This document shows positions 33,001 through 45,470 of a DNA stretch of 64,000 nucleotides, piece by piece. The position numbers and the translations under genes are program-made. The DNA comes from Eupeodes corollae (Eukaryota; Arthropoda; Insecta; Diptera; Syrphidae): assembly GCF_945859685.1 (NCBI RefSeq), contig NC_079149.1, positions 128,862,065-128,926,064 of the forward strand, in the 5' to 3' direction. The notes beneath the pieces were generated by a model, which saw only the letters and a program-made list of their open reading frames with translations, was not told the DNA's origin and searched no databases. Numbering within the stretch: the stretch's first letter is position 1; every line of letters begins with the position of its first letter.

Positions 33001-36000
33001 AAATAGCATATATTTTTTATTGTTTTCTCTTGTAAAATAAGCCCAGTTAGTCTATTTTCATTAACAAAACGAAATAATATCAACAGTAACAGATTGATTT
33101 TTTTCCCCAATGGAAAACACGTGATTCCAAATTCACAACTATTGAACGAACACAGCCATCGAGATACAAATGTAATATCAATCGTACCAACATTTGAGAA
33201 CGAAATTACATAAGATCCATCCGAGACTAGTATAAATGTCAAAAACCCATCCCTAGTAAGATTCTACTGTAACTTTTATCGCTAGTATTCATACAATGGA
33301 TATTATTTTTGTTATTCGTGTAAAATTCTACTATACTATGAATAGATTTTCCAACAAAACACGGGTAATGTAAGACATCTTCAAGTTCTGTAACTACCAT
33401 TTTCTAAAAGGTAAGATTCATTAAATTTAATTTGGAACTTATAATTAGAATTCTGGCAATAATTACCTGACTCAATTGTCAAATTAATTTTCAATGTTAT
33501 GTGAAAGAACTGTACTGTTTGTTTCTGTCATGACTGCAAATGCTCGTTCACACTAAGTTAGGTTTAAATAAGATGCGAAATTATTTTATGTCAAAACCAA
33601 AAAAAAAACAAAATTGACTAAAAAGAAGTAAAACTGGCAACATTGACATTTCTGTTATGTTTGTAATTTAAGGTGCTGTGCTATTTGGCCATTTAATATT
33701 CCTAAGGTTTCTGAGAATTTTTTTATTCAGATTGACAGAGAATGGAAAGTAAACAGAATTCAATTTCATTCTCAGTAAGCAATAAAAATGGGCAATAGAG
33801 AATACATGGGAAATCCAATCATCCAAATTTTGTTTTCAGATTTCTGAAAAAAAAGATAAATTCGTAAAAGAAATCTCTGAGATCTTAGAAATATAATAAA
33901 CAAACCAGCCAATTGTCAAAAGGTTTATTTATGACATGCTCATCTTCTATTACCTTTTTTCATATTCATCGTCATATCATATCAAGGGTTCTATTCGGTT
34001 GTCATTTAATTTGCTCGACCTTAAGAAGCTTCACTTCTAAAACAATATTCCATTTGTTTCTATTCATTAACTGCAATTTGACACAACCCTCGTTTTATTT
34101 TCTTCACAAAAAAGACACTTAACTCAACCATGCATACTTAAGCTGTCTGCACATCAAGTTGTAAACTGAACTAAACTTCACCTTGAACTTTAAAAATAAG
34201 TACATATATAAACATGTAAAAGTTTTTTTTTGCTATAAATGGAAACACAATTAATTTTCTATAAGCATTCGTATAAAACACGCAATATGTTGATTCAAAT
34301 GTCGATTCATTTTAACGTCAACAGGCATATGGTATTTTATTTCTCAGCTGTCCTTATAGTTTTTTTTTCAAAATAACCCATTTCACCATTTCAATCCAAA
34401 TTCAACTCAAAATCGAGTTTGACATTAAAATTGCATTACATTTTTAACGTAACGCATCAACGCCGCCGGCCGCCACAAAAACTCCTGCTATTTCTAATTA
34501 AGTTTTGAAGTTCCAATAAAAAATTATGGACTTAAATTTGATATGAGATATCCAAATTACTGCCATTTGATTTTTAATTATATAAAAAGGTTTCCTTAAA
34601 TCGTGTGATAATTTATTATACTACATGCCGCATATATATCATTTTACACAAGAGTTTGCGTGAAGAATGTTTTGAAATATTATTAACACCTAGTTGAAAA
34701 GTAGGTATTAGATATAGTAATTTATTTGAATATCTTTTTATGGAGTTGGTGATAAAAACAAACATGTGATTATGGACACTAACGTTGTTTATTTTGATCC
34801 TATGAATTTACTTTTTATAGGTTGAAAATTCGAAAAGTTTTCAAAGTTTTTATGAACCATAACAACATTTTTTCAGAAAACTATAAACATAAGCAGATAC
34901 GAAATGTTGTGTGAGTATTTTTAGAAGTTCAATTTGATGTTTTTACCATCGTAGTTTTCCATATTATGGTAAAGATTGTTTTATGTAGTTACCATAAAAG
35001 AGGACGTTCTGTCAAATTAAATCAATTTGTTTTTCTCTCTAGAAAAAACTTATTCTTCTATAGAAGCAAAGTGCTGTAATTTATTAAAATCCTCCCTTTC
35101 TCAAGTTGAACTCAGAAAAAGCGTACAACCAGAAGGTATAATTGTGACAATTTATTACCTATTAATTTACCCACCTTTATAGGAACACAGGTTGGTATAT
35201 TGTCAATAATAAATTAGCAATTATTGCTTTAAAAAACACCAGTAAGGTATTTATTCCCTTGCCAGATGATATATAATTATCTTTGTATACGAGTATTGTG
35301 GAGGAGGAATACCTTTTAATTAGTTTTTAATCAATCTCTATTATATCTAAGTACAACGGTTTATTAAGTAATTAATTTCAACTGGATGATCAATGTCAAA
35401 GCAAGATAATCAATTACAGGCTTTTACTAATGAGAAAATTTAATAAATCTCACGTATTTCTATCCTGTAATTAATTTTTTTTCATATGATCAAGCACACA
35501 TTTTAGTTTGGTGAATTAAGTTTTAAATAAATTGCAACCTGTCAAAATTGTTTATATGTCAATTCAGCAATTCAGCATAAGGTTCCACTAATTTTTTTTT
35601 CATATGATAAAGCACACAGTGAATTAAGTTTTAAATGATTTGCAACCTGTCAAAAGCGTTTATTTGTCAATTCAGAAATTCAGCATATGGTTCCACCAGT
35701 TTCTTTTTAATTTTGTTTGCTATAAATTTGAATGATATCAAATATTTTATTTAAAAAGATGCATATGAAGATGAATCGTAAGACTTATGAGAATGTTTAT
35801 TTTCAAAAATATTTTATCGGTTATCTGTCAATTCAACTATTCAGCATAAAGTTCCTTCGGTCTATTCTTTTTATTTATTTGCTATAAATTGCTATAAATT
35901 TGTATTATATCACAATTGCAAAGAAAATGCATTAATAGAATATTTATGTTTCAAAAATATTTTAATCGAGTGATTTCCAAAATTTATCTTGCTATAAAAA

Positions 36001-39000
36001 CTGTATAGTTAAGTTAAACATCCTCTTTTTGTTGTATTTAAAGATCTTCAACTGGATGATCAATGTCAAAGCGAGATAATCAATTACCGTCTTTTTTAAT
36101 GAGAAAATTTAATAAATCTCATGTATTTCTATTCTGTAAATAGCTTTTTGCAATTCAGCAATTCAGCATAAGGTTCCACCAGTTTTTTTTAAATGTGGTT
36201 TGCTATAAATTTGAATGATATCAACTGTCTTATTTACAAAGTTGCATAGGAAGGTGAATCATAAGACTTATGAGAATATTTATGTTCAAAAATATTTTAT
36301 CGGTTATTTGTCAATGCAGCTATTCAGCATAAAGTTCCTTCAGTCTATTCTTCTTATTTATTTGCTATAAATTTGTATGATATCACAATTGTAAGGAAAA
36401 TGCATTAATAGAATATTTATGTTTCAAAAACATTTTAGTCGAGTGATTTCCAAAATTTATATTGTATAGTTTAGTTAAACATCCTCTTTTTGTTGTATTT
36501 AAAGATCTTCAACTAGATGATCAATGTCAAAGCGAGATAATCAATTACAGTCTTTTTTAATGAGAAAATTTAATAAATCTCACGTATTTCTATTCTGTAA
36601 ATAGCTTTTTTCATGTGATCAAGCACACATTTTAGTTTGGTGAATTAAGTTTTAAAAAAATTGCAACCTGTCAAAATCATTTATTTGTTAATTCAGCAAT
36701 TCAGCTTAAGGTTTCTCCAGTCTTTTTGTTATTTCTTTGTTTTGGTTTTGAACCATTTCAAATATTTTATTTACAAAGTTTTATATGAAAGTGAATTGTT
36801 AGACTTATGAGAACATTCATGTTTCAAAAACATTTGATCGGTTATTTGTCAATTCAGCTTTTCAGCATAAAGTTCCTTCAGTCTTTTTTTGTTTCGTATT
36901 TACTATACATTTGTATGCAGTCAAATCGTTTATTTACAAACCTGCAAAGAAATTTCAATTGCAGCGCGTATGAAAACATTTATGTTTTAAACAAATTCCA
37001 TCGTTCATTTGTTAATTCAGCTATTCAGCATAAAGTTTCTTTATCCCATTAAATTGTATGATATCACATCTTTTATTTACATAGTTGCAATGATAATTAG
37101 ATCGTAGAACTTATGAGTATATCTATGTTTCAAAAACATTTTAATCAAGTGATCTTCAAAATTAATCTTGCTATAAAGATTCTAATAGTTTAGTTAAACA
37201 TCCTCTTTTTGTTGTATTTAAAGATCTTCTATAAATGTAGGAGGCATGTCGCCCTCCCTCTTTCTGTTTTGTTTGTTTACTTTCTGAAACTGAAAAAAAA
37301 AAAAAAAATGTAAACCAAAGCAAATAAATTGTTGATTATAAAATTATAAGTCTGATGTGTATCATCGTTCATCGTATAATTATTTATTGCAAATATTTAT
37401 TCAGTCATCTCTACTTCGTTCAACTCAGCAAAAAGTTGCTAATTTATTAACATTTCAATATGTACATAGGTATTTTTATATATATTTTATTTAATGTTGT
37501 TATTGTACTTTTAGTAAAGTGATGGTTGCATGACTGCATTCACTTTTAGATAATTTATTCATTCAAATAGATTTGAATAATTAATTTGTTGATGCATTTT
37601 GATTTAATTTATTTCTATATTTGTATTGGAATAACTCTCTTGTTGAGGTTGGAATTAATTATTAAATATAGTAATCTTACAGAAAAATATTTGTGCTGTA
37701 ATAAAAAATATAAATAAATAAAAATATATAAAAGTAAAAGAAACAGATCTTTTATAGAACTCATGCAATACCTTATTTTAAGTGCGCATCAATAAAATCT
37801 AAACACGCCTATTTCCAAAATTTAGAACAAACGTACTTTACACTACAGAGGTAATTAAATAAAGTGTTCAATTTTATTGACCAGTGAATTTATGTTTACC
37901 TTAATAATGAAGTCGATCACGAGTAAACCTATAGATTATACAAATTGATATTATTGTCAAACTTCAAACAATAAATCATCTTGTTTAATGTGTTTAAAAT
38001 GACACCTTATTGAGGCGAGACTTTTAAATTAACGATTGGCTAGGCGTTGTGAAATGATAGAGTTCAGTGATTTTCCATTATATTTGATGTGTTTTTTTGA
38101 CTGTCATTTTGACACTAATTAAAATGTTAGAAAAACTCCACCTTAAATTGTCAAATTTTAATTTAATTGAAATGAATGGAAACCGGAAATCAGTGCTTTT
38201 CTTTGATTTTGTTTGTATATTTAGTAGAACATAAACAAAATATAAAAAGTGTATTCAAAACATTAAGAATAAAGAAAAAACACACGTTCATTTAATAATA
38301 CAACGTTATCCCGGTTGGATTCTGCTTTTTTATTACTTAAACCCGTTCTTAAATTAAGCTGATGTCACATAAAGCATCAATGAAAGATTAAGTTAATTTA
38401 AAAGTTGGTTAAAAAGGTTATAGCAAATTTAGCTCTAAAAAAGAAAAAATGGAGCATTTAGAGAAATCTATTTCTTATATGTGCAGTAAACGTCAAACTC
38501 TTCAATTTGTTAAGAGACAAATTTAGTTTTAAGACATCTTTTCTCATAAAATTTTCTCTTTGCCCCAGATTTGTAAACGTCAAATAAATAAGTTATGGCA
38601 ACTCAATAACATGACAGTTGTAACAAAAGTATAAACAAATAATGAAAAAACATTGGTCAGGTTCAGACACCATAAGGGACTTGAAAGTAAAGCAAATTTC
38701 TATCCTCTGATTGGCTATCTGCCAAAAATTTACCTTCCAATTAAGGTAACTTTAATGGAAAGTTGACTGGAAAGTTAGTCAAGAAAAATCTCCGTTACTA
38801 TTTAGTTAAGTACACTTCTAAGACAATGACAGTTGATCATGCTTTTTCATACAACTGAAAGCTGAACTTTATTACTCTATGATTTTTTTATTTTTCTTGT
38901 CAATTCGAAAAAAAAATAAGTAATATCTTACCTATACAATATTTTACAATACAAAATACACATCGTGATAGACTTGTAGTTTGCCTGAGGATTGTTTTGT

Positions 39001-41616
39001 AGACAATAATGTTTTTGGTAGTACTTGTACTATGAACATAAAGTAGTGGTTTGCGAAGTGAAGTTCTGAATTAGAAATTCATGACACTTGAAAAACTAAC
39101 TAGTTGCCTTGGTCAAAATGTACGTTCAAAGAATGAAGTTGACTGCAAATGAAGTCACTTATGTTGTCTGAATTTGCATTCGAATCTGTCAATAACAAAA
39201 CTGAAAATCAAACACTTTGGAGAACTGATCCGATCGAGATTAAAATGTATAAAATGTTTTTACATACATTTATTGGAAAAGAATTAGTGGACAATTTTAA
39301 TTAATTTAATAAAATGTTAAAGCCATTTTTAATAGTTACATGTCATTAATTTCTTAATTTTTATTAATTTGTTAAATTCATTCAATATGACTTTTGACAT
39401 TTCTTTTTTTCTATAAATTCTGACAGTAGAATGAACAAATTTGTGATCACATTTCATTTGATGTTCAAATGTTAATAGTTTGAATTCGGCTCCCCTCCAT
39501 TCGTGGCATTACTCGCGCACAGGTTGTACCGCCACCTACTTTTGTTTTTATTACCAAATCTCCCTCCGAGGCGGGATCCAAATTAAAAATGGTTTTAATT
39601 CTGAAAATGTTGAAGTCTTTGATTTTAATATCTTTCTATCCCTAAACAATTTGCTAACTTTAAGCAATTTGATAAGTCCATATTACATCTGTACAACTAT
39701 TCTAAAGAACAGTTCATAGAATGGTCGAGTCAACCGTTGGGAATTCCAATTAATAGGTCCGTTTAAGCGTAGTTGCTTTTATATATTTTCACGAACTGTC
39801 ACTTTTTAGATATGAAAGAAGAAATTTACTGGTTAGCAAAGGTTTATTTTAATTTGTTTAGCCCCTTAGTAAATTGTTAAATATTTAAAAAAATTGCTAA
39901 CTATTAAACTTTTAAACGCTCAACAATAGGTTGTGTCAATGTTTATTTAAAGAAAATCAATTCGCACAGCAATAACAACTTTCAAGTTTGACATTTAAGT
40001 GTATGAATGTGTAAATGCTTTAGCTTTTTATTTTGACTTTAACTCCGGAAGCACATTATTGTTATTTTCTTAGAGCCAATCATTTTTTTGTAATTTCTCC
40101 AAAGTATAGATTTTGACATTTGCTAACAATTAGAAAAGTTTGTTTTGTTATTTGATATTAAGTCTGATTATTTTACTTTCATTTCTGTCCCACGAAAACA
40201 TTCTGAATGATATCATTAAATTGCATAAACCAAAAAAAGGAAATGAAATCTGTAACTTTTAAAGACATCTTAAAACTTTTCTATTTCAATTTGTAATTTT
40301 GTTTCCTCTAGAAAAAAACCTTATAAATGACAGTCATTTTCTTCTTGCATTTATGACAAGTGTCAAAATGGCTGACTGACTTAAAGATCACCGTAAACAA
40401 TCAGAGCTGTCATTTGAGAATTGTTGTTGCACTTACTCTGAATGCTCTGAGATTAGACTGCAATTTTGTTAGTTGGAAGTGGCCTAATTTTTGTAATGAA
40501 ATGTAAACACTAGTACTTCACTAAAACTAACATTTTATGCGTGTTGTCTAGGTCGATCAGCTAACAGGTATGCAAGTACAGCTTTTTTTTAAGCTAGAAA
40601 TTCTTTTTCCCCATAACACAATTTTTTAAATCGGATGACAGTTCGCCGTATTTTATAACCACCCAACACGCAATTCCTGCGTAAATTATCTTCCCCTAAA
40701 AATCCTGGTCGAATGTATCTTTAACTGTCATTCTTCTAGTTTAACAGGATGTCTCCTGTATTCGAACTTTATTCATATAGTATTTTTATCAGCACGATTT
40801 TGTCACATCCTTCTTCCTTTTGCTGACCCTGACATGGACACCATTATAACTTCCCTCTTTAAAATGGATAAAACTTTATTCCAACAACTTAATCACCCAA
40901 TTCACAATAAAGAAGTTATAATAAAAAGCCATAGGGTCAGCAATGGCAGTTAAATAACGCCGCCTAGCGTGTAAATCAGCGCATATAGTTTTTGGACAGT
41001 TCAAACAAATATGTATATCCAAATCTATTGACTACGCTATGACTAACCCACGCAATTGCGTGGACTTTTGTGCTTTGCTTGCTTGACCTATATTAAAACT
41101 CCTCGTTTAATTTGCATAATGTTTTATTTTTCTATACATCGATAAAATAATCCTTAATGATTTTTACTGACATCAACTAAAACAAGTTTGTTTTTTGTAT
41201 TAATTTTATTTCTAGCTAACGCCATCAGATGTCACCAGTGCAATTCTCATCTGGATGAGGATTGTAATAGCTTGCGACTGACAGTTCCGCGTGGGGTGCG
41301 TGACGACCAGTACTTAGATGATTGCCAAGTACCCGATGATGCCACTAGAGTATTTTGTCGAAAGACCGTCACTAATATCATCGTGAATTCAGAGAAACGT
41401 ATTGTTCGGAGCTGTGGTTGGCGTGCGGAGGATTTGCGTGGACGTAATGACACCTGCATGACTGCCGATAACGAAGGTTTCTTTGAGGAAATTTGTGCTT
41501 GTTTTACGGATGGTTGTAATTCTGCACCATCATCAATGGGGGTGCAAACGAATGTCTTAATGGCATTTGGATTGAGTATTCTGATGATCATTAGCTCAGC
41601 TGTCAGAAGTGGTTAG
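30037..41616 (+). CDS. Ly6/three-finger GPI-anchored protein, two coding exons (161 aa)
   Basis: Exons are 30037-30121 and 41216-41616, with intron GTATGT...TTTCTAG in phase 1. Residues 1-28 are a hydrophobic signal peptide. The mature part carries ten cysteines at 34, 37, 45, 65, 76, 95, 109, 122, 124 and 129, the number expected for a Ly6/uPAR three-finger fold. The start is IRCHQCNSHLDEDC and the end CACFTDGCN, the family's closing C-x-C-x4-CN variant. N106 in NDT is a glycosylation sequon. Residues 141-158 are hydrophobic and end the protein, as for a GPI-anchor signal; the cleavage site is probably in SAPSS. Insect members act at the cell surface or as trafficking chaperones in septate junctions, channels or sleep control; which role applies here is not known. 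An ATG at 41188 lies inside the intron before the acceptor and is not the start. Confidence 0.9.
35378..37230 (+). repeat. Complex higher-order tandem array in the Ly6 intron
   Basis: Two levels are visible. CAACTGGATGATCAATGTCA (next: AAGCRAGATAATCAATTAC) starts large units at about 35378, 36047 and 36508. Inside, TCAATTCAGCAATTCAGCAT followed by AARGTTCC recurs eight times, near 35560, 35669, 35829, 36150, 36311, 36690, 36849 and 37013. Large units end with AACATCCTCTTTTTGTTGTA and TTTAAAGATCTT (36018, 36479, 37197). Units contain GAATRTTTATGTTTCAAAAA. No coding capacity. Confidence 0.88.
38662..39173. mobile_element. MITE with TTCAGAC termini, complete copy
   Basis: The left end is TTCAGACACCATAAGGGACTT; the right end reverse complemented is TTCAGACAACATAAGTGACTT. 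About 512 bp. The copy at 59321-60158 matches it in reverse orientation, including GGAAAGTTGACTGGAAAGTT and AAGAAAAATCTCC, and carries a SINE insertion. Confidence 0.82.
39484..39530 (+). repeat. Possible relic of the SINE core
   Basis: TCCATTCGTGGCATTACTCG followed by CGCACAGG resembles TCCATTCCTGACAACAGTAC and TCGCACACAGG in the SINE at 59473-59788; both are preceded by TTCGG. Neither the tRNA head nor the tail is seen, so it would be an old fragment. Confidence 0.35.
40819..40943. repeat. Foldback of about 125 bp in the Ly6 intron
   Basis: The arms TTTGCTGACCCT (40819-40830) with ATTATAACTTC (40843-40853) and AGAAGTTATAAT with AGGGTCAGCA (40911-40942) are reverse complements with small bulges. 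It could be a small MITE; a transcribed hairpin is also possible. Confidence 0.6.
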
Positions 41617-41678
41617 GAAAAATGTTATTTACATTGAGTCCGTTTTAGTGCTCACTTCGAAGTTATATATTGTATAAT

Positions 41679-41684
41679 AATAAA
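41679..41684 (+). terminator. Candidate polyadenylation signal of the first Ly6 gene
   Basis: AATAAA lies 63 bases after the stop codon at 41614-41616 and is followed by T-rich and TAATAATAATTT sequence. A further AATAAA near 41794 could serve as a distal site. Confidence 0.5.
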
Positions 41685-42549
41685 ATTGTTAATAATAATT
41701 TATGATAAAGAAAAAAAGATTTTAATCATCTTCCGTTCACCTCCAGTTTATTTTTAATATGGTTTGCAACAAAAAATTGTTTTATTTAATTAAATAAAAT
41801 ATACAAAAATTAAAACAACAATAAAATGCATATCTAACAAAAGTTGACATTTTAAAAATTCTTTAATTAGTAAAAATTGAAGTTGGCTTAAAATATGAAC
41901 TTTTTATGTTTCAAAAACGGTACTAAAAATGTATGTACCTATAGATATTTTAGGAATTTTTTAGTGACAAACAGTTCCCAAAAGATATTCCATTAGTTGA
42001 CAGCGACCGTTAAATTCTTGTAAGTTGTACGAATGAAAAAAGTGTATTAGTTAATTTGAGATTCATGACTTTGACAAGCAGAAATTGGTGAAGGAAAAGA
42101 AATTTCCCAATATTTTTAGTGAGATTTACGATTTTCGAGGGAAATAAAATTAAATTTCCTGATAGGCTTTTCTTTGAGGAGTTATTTTGAGGGAGGTTCA
42201 CGACTTTTGCCAAAGAGATGTTCGGAGAAATCCTAAATTTATCAATAGGTAAATTGTGGTTCTTTTTCGGCGGAACTGTATTTCGCGATAGATTTATTCC
42301 TATAGAAACAAAATTCCGAGGGAAAAAAAATTCCGACGGAAACAAAATTTTCCAATAGAAAATATTGGAATTCCTCGTTGGGGAACTTTATTTCTAAGGA
42401 ATGTCACGGTTTTTGAAAGAAGTAATTAATCTGTGGAACTCGAAATTTCCCCATAGAGACATTTGAGCACTTTTTTCAAGTTAACTATATTTCAGGTAAG
42501 ATTGGCGATTATCAAGGAAAATAATTGTTCAGATAAAACGAAATTTCCC

Positions 42550-43960
42550 GGTAGGCTAGGTTAGGTCATAGTGGCCGTCCAAAATGGAAACGGACACACT
42601 TAGGCCAGTTTAATGGCCCATTGTTAACTCGTGGCGTGCTTTCCTATTAGACAGTGTCCGGTTATGGCACTTATTATCGAGCTTATATGCGATCTGCTTA
42701 GGAGAGCAAGCACCTTGAACGTTTTAAATCCGGTGTTGGCCAGATGTTTTTTGTGACCTGACACGTGGTGATGGTGTTCCACCTGGAGCCTGCCCTCCTC
42801 ACAGCGTCTTGCATTAGCAAAAGTTTACAAGTAGCGATTGGTATGCCAGTACGTGACGTGACGTGATCATGTTAAGGTCGTCCTCAATCTCCATTAAGGA
42901 TGGACTGCCTACGACTTTTTTAGAGGGGGAGCCGCGAATGGAGAGGTGCATCGTAATCCTCTGTTAGGAGAGAAGACGACGTCCCAGGCCCAACAACCGG
43001 GAGTTCACCTTTCGCTGTTGTAGGAGGCCCGCTATCCGCGTTAACCTCATCTTTTTTGTAAATTCGAATTTTAATGGATTCAAAGCCATAGTTTATAGAG
43101 CCATCGCTTAAGGCTAGAGGATCCAAGGACTCTTTATTGAGTACCACAATTTCACTCCTATAAAGACCTTTCACTTCCTCTAGCTTAGATATCTTCCAGT
43201 TATGTGTCGGAAGGGACGGGTTACAAACTCTGATCATCTCGGGAATGTCCTCGATACCATCAGGGTCTATGGGAATCCAAATGCGGACTTTAGGTCTGCT
43301 AGGAAGGCCTTTCTTAGCGACAACTTCGAGCTTCGCACCTGGCCAAACCTCACCTAACCGGTTGACAGCGAGCTTGTATAAGTCACAAGACCTCTGGTCG
43401 CCACAAACCATGAGTTTGACATGGCCTTGATGCCAACCCCCATCGCTTATGAAAGGAAGTGGTCCTGGAAGCTCCATCAAAATGCTTAAAAAGCCACGCG
43501 AGAGCTTAACCTTGACCAACTGCCAACGATCAGCCGATATTGTGCCATTAACATCGCTCCTGTCAATGACGTCACCGAATCTGGCTTGTTTCTTGATGGG
43601 ATTCAGAGGAGTGCTGGTGTTGTGCACCCAAGGCCGTTTTGGTGACAGTACGGCGGTGTCAAGAGACCTATCACGTTTGGACGTAGATTCCTTATTGGAC
43701 CTTGTTGCAGCAAGTACGCTTTAAGCCCATTCGATGCTAGCGGCTTGCTGCGGTGTCCTTTCAGACCCCGTTGATGCACCAGAGGCCTTTAGGATTTTCG
43801 CCGCTTCCCGCCTTTGTCGATATAGGCTTTTTGAGAGTTTCCCTTTTCCTTTTCTGGATGTACTCTCATTAGTAGTAGTAAGGCCATTTTTTAAAATAAT
43901 GCTATTTTTGACTTGGGGCCCCAGCCAGGCTGATCATCAGTTGATGTTAAATCATCATTC
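42550..43960 (-). pseudogene. Retrotransposon ORF1-like protein with DUF4780-type domain
   Basis: From 43627 to 42920 on the - strand one frame is open for 235 codons. It continues upstream in frame through KRDRSLDTAVLSPKRP to a stop (EWA-stop, near 43722) and, before that, KLSKSLYRQRREAAKILKASG. The main part reads GGWHQGHVKLMVCGDQRSCD, LEVVAKKGLPSRPKVRIWIP and DPDGIEDIPEMIRVCNPSLP, the pattern of the DUF4780 domain found in insect retroelement ORF1/gag-like proteins. The sequence 42550-42919 (AGGTTAGGTCATAGTGGCCG) lies downstream and may be its 3' region. No RT follows, so it is a fragment. It is less AT-rich than its surroundings, which fits a later insertion. Confidence 0.65.
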
Positions 43961-44624
43961 TGATATGTAAGGAAAAGATTGGGATTCGGTTACAGCAATT
44001 CAGCTAGGTTACCTAGAGTGAGAAGGAGCATAGGAGATAGGAGCGCTGCTAGCTTTTTCGCCATTACAACGTGGGAGGTGGGATGGGAGTTGGTGACATA
44101 AACGTAGCCTGGTATGCTCTGTTTAATTCTAAGTTGGTGATGATTCTGGGAAGGTAGAGGGATAAGAACGTTCATGGTAAAGCACATTTAGTTCTTTTTC
44201 GGTTAGTTTTTTTCCAGGGTGATTTACGACTTTCAAGGAAAACTAAATTCCAATAGAGATTTTAAATAGATTCCATTGGGTTTGACTTTAAATGAAAGGT
44301 TATTATATTGCAAAAACCTTTATTTCGCAATATTCAAGGACAGGAAACCTTCAGATGCAAATGAAGAATTGGGTTCCTTGTTTAAGGGAACTTAATTTCG
44401 CAGACTCATTACTTTTGAGGGAAAGAATATATCTTTCCAGGAAACAAAAATTCCCGTCGGAACTTTATTTAATTAAGAGTCATTTCAAGAGAGATTTAAG
44501 AATTACATATATTCCTAGGATAACACAGTTTCCAAGAGAAGTTCAGCTGATTTTTTTTTATAAGCACACATTCAAAGGGATGTTACTACCCTTATTATGC
44601 AAAGGCACAGTGTGAGTACTAGGA

Positions 44625-45190
44625 AGGGGAGAGAGGGTTTAAAAGGAGATGTCGATGCACATTGGTTTTGAGTTCCTGAATATTGCAATGACTTGGAAAG
44701 ACAGAGTGTGGAAAGGAATTCCACATTCGCGTAGTACGGCTAAAGAACGAATCTCTGTATTTGACAGTACGGCCGAAGTTGGGCTCGAGGGTATACTGAA
44801 GAGAATTCCTAGAAGATAGAGATATAACAGAGACCTGAGGTACACCAGCATTTATTTAATGGTTTTCAGACTTGAATCCATCCAATACTACTTGTATTGA
44901 ACGATCCGAAAGGTAATTACTAATCCGATGAAGCAGGGATTCATGTAAACCGAAAGCACGCATTTTTGATAAGAGAGCCTAATGCCAAACCCTATCAAAT
45001 GCTTTTGAAATATCAAGTGCAATAATCTTACTTTCTCCAAAGCGATCTAAGGATTTGCTCCACTGTTCGGTGAGATGAACCATGAAGCACCGTGGACCTA
45101 TTGCTTCGAAAGCCGTACTGCCGGTCATTAAGAAGCTTCCGATCTTCAAGATATTTCTTGAGCTGATAATTAATCAGCGTTTGTATGAAC
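44625..45190 (-). pseudogene. Jockey/CR1-like reverse transcriptase, 3' fragment with internal deletion
   Basis: On the - strand it reads LINYQLKKYLEDRKLLNDRQ at about 45180-45110 (the start of RT block 2), IALDISKAFDRVWH near 45020-44985, FGLHESLLHRISNYLSDRSI near 44960-44905 and NAGVPQGSV near 44845. It then jumps to YRDSFFSRTTRMWNSFPHSV (about 44765-44705), the C-terminal end of such ORFs. The palm (YADD) region is missing between 44820 and 44790. Several frame breaks show it is dead. Confidence 0.75.
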
Positions 45191-45470
45191 TTGGAAAGAA
45201 AGGAATTGGGGGGGAATTAACTAATTTCGAGAAAAAAACATTTTTCGAAGGGAAATTAAATGCTCTAAATAGGTAAATTTATGTTCTTTTTTGAGGGAAC
45301 CGAACATACATATTTCAAGGGAGATTCACGGTTCTTCAAAGGATCCTTTTCAAGTTAACTACATTTTGATGAAGATTCATTCGCTCGAGGAGAAATAGGG
45401 CATTTACTGCTAGAAAAAAATGTGTTTGTTAAAAATTTACGACTTAAAGAAAGTAGTAAATAAGAAAGGA

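Larger units (their letters stand above)
30122..41215 (+). other. Intron of the first Ly6 gene (about 11.1 kb)
   Basis: Bounded by GTATGT after the signal-peptide exon and TTTCTAG before the mature exon. It holds a complex tandem array (35378-37230), a MITE (38662-39173), a possible SINE relic (about 39484-39530) and a foldback (40819-40943). The rest, including 30.1-35.4 kb, shows no coding frame. Confidence 0.85.
42090..45470. repeat. Degenerate repeat of GGGAAATTTACGA-type words, split by retroelements
   Basis: Loose units with GA(G/T)TT(T/C)ACGA(C/T)TTT(C/T) followed by AAGGGAAA and AAATT(T/C)CC appear at 42120, 42190, 42405, 42500, 44217, 45312 and 45440, and nowhere else I noticed. The order is broken by the ORF1 piece (42550-43960) and the RT piece (44625-45190). 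The spacing is irregular, so this is an old tandem repeat or a diverged low-complexity element. Confidence 0.5.

Noticed and set aside
35378..37230. CRISPR-like array
   Set aside because: Repeats are long, diverged and nested, without uniform spacers, in a eukaryotic intron; it is a higher-order tandem repeat.
41188..41215. ATG at 41188 as the start of the Ly6 protein
   Set aside because: It lies in the polypyrimidine part before the TTTCTAG acceptor. The spliced form with exon 30037-30121 gives a better signal peptide and the same phase as the paralog.
43245..43970. + strand frames opposite the ORF1-like gene
   Set aside because: They are shadows of the DUF4780-type frame on the - strand, whose motifs are clear.
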